A DNA stretch of 18,844 bases from Ignavibacteria bacterium (GTDB lineage Bacteria; Bacteroidota; Ignavibacteria; Kapaibacteriales; UBA4661), in the NCBI GenBank assembly GCA_013298375.1, contig JAAFHM010000027.1, positions 1 through 18,844 on the forward strand. Direction: 5' to 3'. The notes under the pieces are model-generated. The model did no database searches and was not told the origin of the DNA. It saw only the letters and a list, made by a program, of their open reading frames with translations. The position numbers and the translations under genes are program-made. Positions 14,581 through 18,844 of the stretch are shown here, piece by piece. How positions within the stretch are numbered: the stretch's first letter is position 1; every line of letters starts with the position of its first letter.

Positions 14581-15877
14581 ATTTGGCTTTATACTGCTCA
14601 TAAAGAAACTTTTGTTTATTAACCAGTTGCAGTTTTTTTCCGCGAATAAAGGCGTGTTCCACGTTATTTCCACGCATATCCAGTGCATCGCCATCGGAAA
14701 TAAAGAGTGTTGCGTCTTTGCCAATTTCCAATGTACCAATGCGGTCATCGACCCCCAAAATTTTTGCCGGATTTGCCGTGATTGCCGCAAGAGCCTCTTC
14801 TTTGCTGAGTCCCTGCGCAGCAGCAGTACCAGCTTCAAAGCCAAGATTGCGCTGTTGCCAGCCCTGCGGGATTGCGCCGGTGGTGTAGAGAATACCTGCT
14901 TTTTGCAAGACGGCGGGCGTTTTATAGGGCTGTTCAATATCGTCCGACCAGCGCTCCGGTAGCGAATGTGTGCCTTCAAGCATAACGGCAACATTATTTG
15001 CCTTGAGAATGTCGGTTAAAAGCCAACTATCAGCGCCGCCCACCAAAACTGGGGTAATACCGAACTCTTTGGCAAAATTCACGGCAGAAACAATAGATTT
15101 ACCGTGGTCTGCGCGAATAAATAATTTTTTTGAACCATCAAAAAGTCCGCGCATCGCTTCCAATCTCAAATTCTTCTCTTTCGGCGTAATTTTTGTGTAG
15201 CTCTGCGCCTCGCGGAAAAATTGGTAGAGCGCGGCGATTTGCTTGGCGATGGCTTCATCCTGTGTTTTGCGATCTGCGTCTGTGGCACCGGGTTGGCGCG
15301 TTGTGGAAGGGAAATTGACGTGAATACCAATGTCGGTTTTGAGTGCCGCATCTTCCCAATTCCAAGCATCCAATTCCATTACCGACGAGCGCCCTGAAAC
15401 CAAGCCGCCACGCGGGGCAATCATTGCCACGAGGACACCATTAAAGCGCACCGTTGGTGTGACGACCGATTCTGCGTTGTAGGCAATCAACGACCGCACG
15501 TGAGGATTGATGCCGCCAACTTCTTGGAAATCATTCGTAGCCCGCACTGCCTCTACTTCCACAAGACCTAGTGCCGTGTTGGTGGAAATAAACCCCGGAT
15601 AGACGTGTTTGCCTTTTGCATCCACAATATCAGCTCCCGTGCGGTCAAACGGCGTATCGGCTTTGCCGACCAGCGTCAGTTTTCCGCCGGAAAAGCCCAC
15701 AACACCATTCTCTATCACATTTCCATTGCCAACGTGAACCGTTGCACCGACAACGTATATCGGCTTGGTTTGGGCTGGTGCAGGTGTAGGAATGGATTGA
15801 GCCGAAAGGCGGGGAAGAGCCAGAAAACTTGCGAGAGCAAGTGCTAGAAGGATGTGAGAAGTAAAGCGCTTTGTCAT
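14567..15877 (-). CDS. Exported amidohydrolase-like protein lacking canonical metal ligands
   Basis: A 436-residue protein with a signal peptide (hydrophobic 8-20, likely cut after LSA at 26) and amidohydrolase layout: an N-terminal strand domain (YVVGATVHVGNGNVIENG), a TIM-barrel-like centre, and the closing GTLEIGKDATLFISDGD. The usual PGxIDxHxH is replaced by YPGFISTNTALGL (93-105), which has no His. The usual late catalytic Asp position reads TTGAIP (332-337). One His remains in RADHGKSI (H258). GGLVSGRSSVMELDAWNWEDA is a conserved block of this divergent exported branch. It may be non-hydrolytic or use other ligands. It overlaps the GNAT gene by 14 bases. Confidence 0.85.
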   Translation of the reverse strand: MTKRFTSHILLALALASFLALPRLSAQSIPTPAPAQTKPIYVVGATVHVGNGNVIENGVVGFSGGKLTLVGKADTPFDRTGADIVDAKGKHVYPGFISTNTALGLVEVEAVRATNDFQEVGGINPHVRSLIAYNAESVVTPTVRFNGVLVAMIAPRGGLVSGRSSVMELDAWNWEDAALKTDIGIHVNFPSTTRQPGATDADRKTQDEAIAKQIAALYQFFREAQSYTKITPKEKNLRLEAMRGLFDGSKKLFIRADHGKSIVSAVNFAKEFGITPVLVGGADSWLLTDILKANNVAVMLEGTHSLPERWSDDIEQPYKTPAVLQKAGILYTTGAIPQGWQQRNLGFEAGTAAAQGLSKEEALAAITANPAKILGVDDRIGTLEIGKDATLFISDGDALDMRGNNVEHAFIRGKKLQLVNKQKFLYEQYKAKYGQK

Positions 15878-15943
15878 AAAAATAGTGTTGAAATGAGATG
15901 CAAATGAGGTTGTTCATAAAAAATGTAACTGCTCTGGCACTGA

Positions 15944-15975
15944 GCGAGGGTCTGCCTTCTGAGGCAGGCTCTCGC
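15944..15975 (+). repeat. Hairpin element, copy A
   Basis: A 13-base arm starting GCGAGGGTCTGCC pairs with GGCAGGCTCTCGC around a TTCTGA loop. Two of the pairs are G-U type in the plus-strand RNA. The element matches copy B at 16013-16042, which lies in the opposite orientation. It sits between argD and the amidohydrolase-like gene, 67 bases from the latter's start. Confidence 0.75.
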
Positions 15976-16012
15976 TTCCGAAGAGCGCATTGTGTGCCAT
16001 TCAGCACCGAAC

Positions 16013-16042
16013 CGAGAGCCTCGCTAAGAAGCGAGACCCTCG
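16013..16042 (-). repeat. Hairpin element, copy B (opposite orientation), next to the argD stop
   Basis: On the minus strand, CGAGGGTCTCGCT and AGCGAGGCTCTCG pair around a short TCTT loop. It begins 14 bases after the argD stop codon. Compared with copy A, the outer stem is the same, but the inner stem reads CGC/GCG instead of GCC/GGC. Both sides changed, so pairing is kept. It may end or protect the argD transcript, though no U-run follows on that strand. Confidence 0.75.
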
Positions 16043-16056
16043 AAGTTTTTGAGTAA

Positions 16057-17259
16057 TTACTGCCCTGCTTGTGCTTTAAGGCAATCTTGCATTGCTACAA
16101 TAAATTCATCAACTTCTTTCCGCGAGACAATGAGCGGTGGCAAAAGGCGAATTACCGTGTCCGCAGTGGCATTTGCAATAACGTGGCGTTTGAGCAATGC
16201 TTCAACAAACGGTGCTGCCGGGACGCTCAGTTTTAAGCCTGCCATCAGCCCGCAACCACGTACTTCTTCGATGACGGTTGGGTAGTTTTGTTGCAGAACA
16301 TTCAAATTTTCGCGCAAATAGCAGCCTACTTCGTGGGCATTGCGCATCACGCCGCCATAGAGTTCTTTCATCACAATAATTCCCGCCGCGCACGCCACAG
16401 GATTACCGCCGAAGGTTGTTCCGTGCATTCCTTTGTCCCAAACGCTCTCTAAATGAGGCATTGCTAGAATCGCGCCAAGTGGCAGCCCGCCGCCAATGCC
16501 TTTTGCCATTGTGACAATATCAGGCTTAACGAGAAAATGGTCAAAACCAAAAAATTTACCCGTGCGCCCAGCACCAGCCTGTATTTCGTCGCCAATGATG
16601 AGAAAGCCAAATTCTTCTTGTAATTCGAGTAGCGTATTGACGAAATCCGGCTCGGCAAAGACAATGCCGCCTTCGCCTTGCAGAAACTCCAGCACAACAG
16701 CGCACGTCTGCTTATTGACCGCCTTGCGGAGTGCTTCGCTGTTATTAAAGGGCAGGATTGCCGTATTGGGCAAAAACGGCTCCATACCTGCTTTGTAGAG
16801 CGGTTTTGCCATAATCGAAAGCGCTCCGTAGGTGCGCCCGTGGAAGCCACCGCTAAATGCCAAAATTTCCGTTTTTTCACGGGCGTTGCCCCAGCGCCGA
16901 GCCAGTTTTAATGCGCCCTCCATCGCTTCTGTGCCGGAGTTGGAGAAAAATACGCGCCCATAGCCTGTGTGCCGGAGGAGTAATTCTGCAAGTTCGACTT
17001 GAGGCTCTTGGTAGAAAACATTGGAAAGGTGCATAAATGATTTCGCTTGGCGAGTAATCGCGTCCAAAAGGCGCGGATGCCCGTAACCAAGCGCATTAAC
17101 AGCAATGCCGCTTAAAAAGTCAAGGTATCTATCCCCATCAACACTGGTAATGTAACAGCCTTCGGCGTGTTGAACCGCAATCGGTAACCGCCGATAAACC
17201 TGGAACATAGACTGCTCTTCACGAGCAATAAGATCTTGACTGGAGGTGGAAATATTCAT
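16057..17259 (-). CDS. argD: Acetylornithine aminotransferase family (class III PLP enzyme)
   Basis: A 400-residue pyridoxal-phosphate aminotransferase. The Schiff-base Lys is in VTMAKGIGGGLPLGA (K253). Other landmarks are YLDFLSGIAVNALGYGHP, FFSNSGTEAMEGALKLAR (cofactor phosphate binding), AFSGGFHGRTYGALS, IIGDEIQAGAGRTG (the Asp that contacts the pyridine nitrogen) and MHGTTFGGNPVACAAG. These fit ArgD, which acts in arginine synthesis on N-acetylglutamate semialdehyde and in some bacteria also on the succinyl-diaminopimelate precursor of lysine. No other arg genes are nearby, so other omega-amino substrates cannot be excluded. An ATG 17 codons later (MFQVYRRLP) is an alternative start. Confidence 0.92.
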   Translation of the reverse strand: MNISTSSQDLIAREEQSMFQVYRRLPIAVQHAEGCYITSVDGDRYLDFLSGIAVNALGYGHPRLLDAITRQAKSFMHLSNVFYQEPQVELAELLLRHTGYGRVFFSNSGTEAMEGALKLARRWGNAREKTEILAFSGGFHGRTYGALSIMAKPLYKAGMEPFLPNTAILPFNNSEALRKAVNKQTCAVVLEFLQGEGGIVFAEPDFVNTLLELQEEFGFLIIGDEIQAGAGRTGKFFGFDHFLVKPDIVTMAKGIGGGLPLGAILAMPHLESVWDKGMHGTTFGGNPVACAAGIIVMKELYGGVMRNAHEVGCYLRENLNVLQQNYPTVIEEVRGCGLMAGLKLSVPAAPFVEALLKRHVIANATADTVIRLLPPLIVSRKEVDEFIVAMQDCLKAQAGQ

Positions 17260-17391
17260 GGGGAGCGACGGAAAATATCACAAAGATTTGAGAGCAAACG
17301 AAGCGGTAAAAATACAAAACCCTGCACACAAAGACTAGAAATTCGTCACTTTCGTAGTAAAAAAGTATGGATAAACTTCTCATGTACCAAA

Positions 17392-17425
17392 CGGGCTGTC
17401 CGCCGCTTTCGCCACGAACAGCCCG
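17392..17425 (-). terminator. Strong GAAA-capped hairpin downstream of yidC
   Basis: On the minus strand two 15-base arms, CGGGCTGTTCGTGGC and GCGGCGGACAGCCCG, enclose a GAAA loop. Twelve outer positions pair in a row (two as G-U), then one G-G mismatch, then two G-C pairs. The G-U pairs exist only in minus-strand RNA, which is the direction of yidC and argD. It lies 30 bases after the yidC stop and is followed by TTTGG, a short U-run. Termination or mRNA 3'-end protection is likely, and attenuation of argD is another option. Confidence 0.6.
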
Positions 17426-17455
17426 ATTGGATGAGACTTTGCACAAGATAGAGTG

Positions 17456-18844
17456 CTATTTCCGATTTTTATTCGCTTTATCGCTACTACCAGATTTTCC
17501 ATTGGAGGACTGCCCAGGAAGTGTGCGTCCTTGCTGCTCTGCCATGCCCTGTGCTTCACGGAGCCTTTTTTGCAGCCAACCTTCTTTTTTCGGTGCTTTT
17601 TTCAGGTCTTCAAGTGTCATTTTATTTTTTGCAAAGTGCGTTGCGTAGTATTGTTGCGCCACGCTCAAAATGTTGAACATGAAGTAATACAGCGATAATC
17701 CCGCCGGCATACCGCTAAAAGCAAGCGTCATCATCACAGGCATCATATAGACCATTGCGCGTTGTTGCGGGTCTTTGACGGTGGCGTATTGTTGGGCAAA
17801 CATCGCCAAACCTGAAGCGATTGCCAAACCGGAGATAATATCCATATTGGCAAGCGGAAGTTTGAAGGGCAAACGCACGATTTCATCCGCCACCGACAAG
17901 TCCGTTATCCAGCCAAAAAATGGCGTTTGGCGCAAGGAAATATCGGAAGAAAAAACGCTATACAGCGCCGTGAAAATCGGAATTTGCAACAGAAGTGGTA
18001 AACATCCGCCCGCAGGATTGATGCCGTATTGACCATAGAGCGCCATGGTTTCTTGTTGCTGCTTTTGCATATCATCTTTGTACTTCGTCTTGATTTTTTC
18101 CATTTCTGGTGCCAAAAGTTGCATCTTCTGCGCCGTCCGCGTCTGTCCAACAGTGAGTGGATGCAAGAGTGCTTTCATCAGGAAAGAAAAAATGATAATC
18201 GCTAAACCATAGTTCGAGACGATGAATTTATAGACAAAGGTCAGAAGTGGCAAAATGAAGTATTCACCCACAGGACGGGCAATATGCTGTATGCCTAAAA
18301 ATGATTGGGAGGCGAAGTTAAATGCGGACTCCAAGCCGTAAGGTTTCAAAATATTATAGTCCACTGGACCAATATAGACCGTAAAATTATCCACACGGTT
18401 ATTGCGGTATGGCACATCAATTTTCACATCGTAATACTCCATGATTCCCTCTTGCGGAGCGTCCATTTTGTAGCCCGTTAGCGTTGTTTGGAGCGTTCCA
18501 TTGCTTAGTTCTGCCGAAGGCTTAATGGCGGCAAGGAAGTATTTCGATTTGATAGCGGCAAAGTCGAGTACGCCGTTGGTTTCAATTGGCTTTGGCTCTA
18601 CGCCTGCGTCAATCTCGGATGCCGTGCGGTTCTGCTCCAACCATGCTTTTGCTTGACCGGATTCATCAACACTATTTTTCTCTTGATATTGCAAGCCATT
18701 TTGCCAGAGCAGCGAATACTTTTTGTCCATCACGCCGTCCATACCACTGACGCGGACGGCAAGATTGGTGTGATAGCTTTTGCCGTAAAACGTATAGGGT
18801 TTCTCAATGATACCGCCATTGGCAAGGGCAAGAGTGGAGACAAT
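17456..18844 (-). CDS. yidC: YidC membrane protein insertase (partial, N-terminus outside window)
   Basis: The minus-strand frame is open to the window edge, so the true start lies to the right; 462 residues are visible. The first part is the periplasmic beta-rich domain of Gram-negative YidC (KPYTFYGKSYHTNLAV, YNILKPYGLESAF). The conserved insertase core follows: FVYKFIVSNYGLAIIIFSFL, HPLTVGQTRTAQKMQLLAPEMEKIK, YGINPAGGCLPLLLQIPIF, then the last TM helices with MMPVMMTLAFSGMPAGLSLYY. The tail is basic (SSDKANKNRK), as expected for ribosome contact. The key basic residue of the first core helix is Lys (codon 18173-18175) instead of the usual Arg. YidC folds and inserts inner-membrane proteins, alone or with Sec. 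Confidence 0.96.
   Translation of the reverse strand: MVSTLALANGGIIEKPYTFYGKSYHTNLAVRVSGMDGVMDKKYSLLWQNGLQYQEKNSVDESGQAKAWLEQNRTASEIDAGVEPKPIETNGVLDFAAIKSKYFLAAIKPSAELSNGTLQTTLTGYKMDAPQEGIMEYYDVKIDVPYRNNRVDNFTVYIGPVDYNILKPYGLESAFNFASQSFLGIQHIARPVGEYFILPLLTFVYKFIVSNYGLAIIIFSFLMKALLHPLTVGQTRTAQKMQLLAPEMEKIKTKYKDDMQKQQQETMALYGQYGINPAGGCLPLLLQIPIFTALYSVFSSDISLRQTPFFGWITDLSVADEIVRLPFKLPLANMDIISGLAIASGLAMFAQQYATVKDPQQRAMVYMMPVMMTLAFSGMPAGLSLYYFMFNILSVAQQYYATHFAKNKMTLEDLKKAPKKEGWLQKRLREAQGMAEQQGRTLPGQSSNGKSGSSDKANKNRK

Noticed and set aside
14581..14994. N-terminal extension of the GNAT protein into the amidohydrolase-like gene
   Set aside because: The extra 138 codons lie wholly within another coding frame and have no acetyltransferase character. 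The ATG at 14580 gives a normal GNAT length.
17219..17446. Small minus-strand frame between yidC and argD
   Set aside because: It overlaps the start of argD and the GAAA-capped hairpin, has no ribosome binding site, and resembles no known protein.

Overview
The window looks like a chromosomal segment from a member of the Bacteroidota/Chlorobiota (FCB) group, possibly a Chlorobiota-like lineage such as Ignavibacteria or Kapabacteria. Three things point there. The left edge encodes the last residues of a protein with a type IX secretion (T9SS) C-terminal sorting signal. A 288-residue lipoprotein carries a C-terminal module I associate with Bacteroidota. The exported amidohydrolase belongs to a divergent family I also associate with Bacteroidota. 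Clear GGAGG or AAGGAG ribosome binding sites precede several genes, which fits Chlorobiota-like lineages better than Bacteroidia. The placement is inference, because there is no rRNA gene here.

Layout, plus strand (1-8260): the tail of a T9SS cargo protein; a tight four-gene run of three tandem PD-(D/E)XK nuclease-like paralogues and a small two-TM protein; an orphan chemoreceptor without a visible HAMP domain; then a broken-up suf iron-sulfur assembly locus of sufC, a four-helix-bundle (S23/IVS-type) gene flanked by inverted arrays of a 7-bp repeat, and sufD; then an L-asparaginase whose leader holds a long palindromic repeat of CACGAAT/ATTCGTG units. sufB is not in the window.

Layout, minus strand (18844-8305, read right to left): yidC (5' end outside the window); a strong GAAA-capped hairpin; argD; a pair of structurally matched, oppositely oriented hairpins; an exported amidohydrolase-like protein overlapping a GNAT acetyltransferase; a biotin carboxyl carrier protein; a 12-bp-arm hairpin; a coiled-coil lipoprotein; the beta (carboxyltransferase) subunit of a propionyl-CoA-type carboxylase; two hairpins; a site-2-type metalloprotease; and dprA. 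The two strands converge at about 8261-8304.

Functionally this is mostly housekeeping: Fe-S biogenesis (sufC, sufD), membrane insertion (yidC), arginine or lysine biosynthesis (argD), biotin-dependent acyl-CoA carboxylation (carrier and carboxyltransferase, with the biotin carboxylase elsewhere), asparagine catabolism and natural transformation (dprA). The accessory parts are the nuclease-like trio and several families of intergenic structured repeats. No tRNA, rRNA, CRISPR array, transposase or integrase was seen, and no gene-free stretch exceeds 300 bases; the longest, 6993-7261, holds the palindromic repeat.
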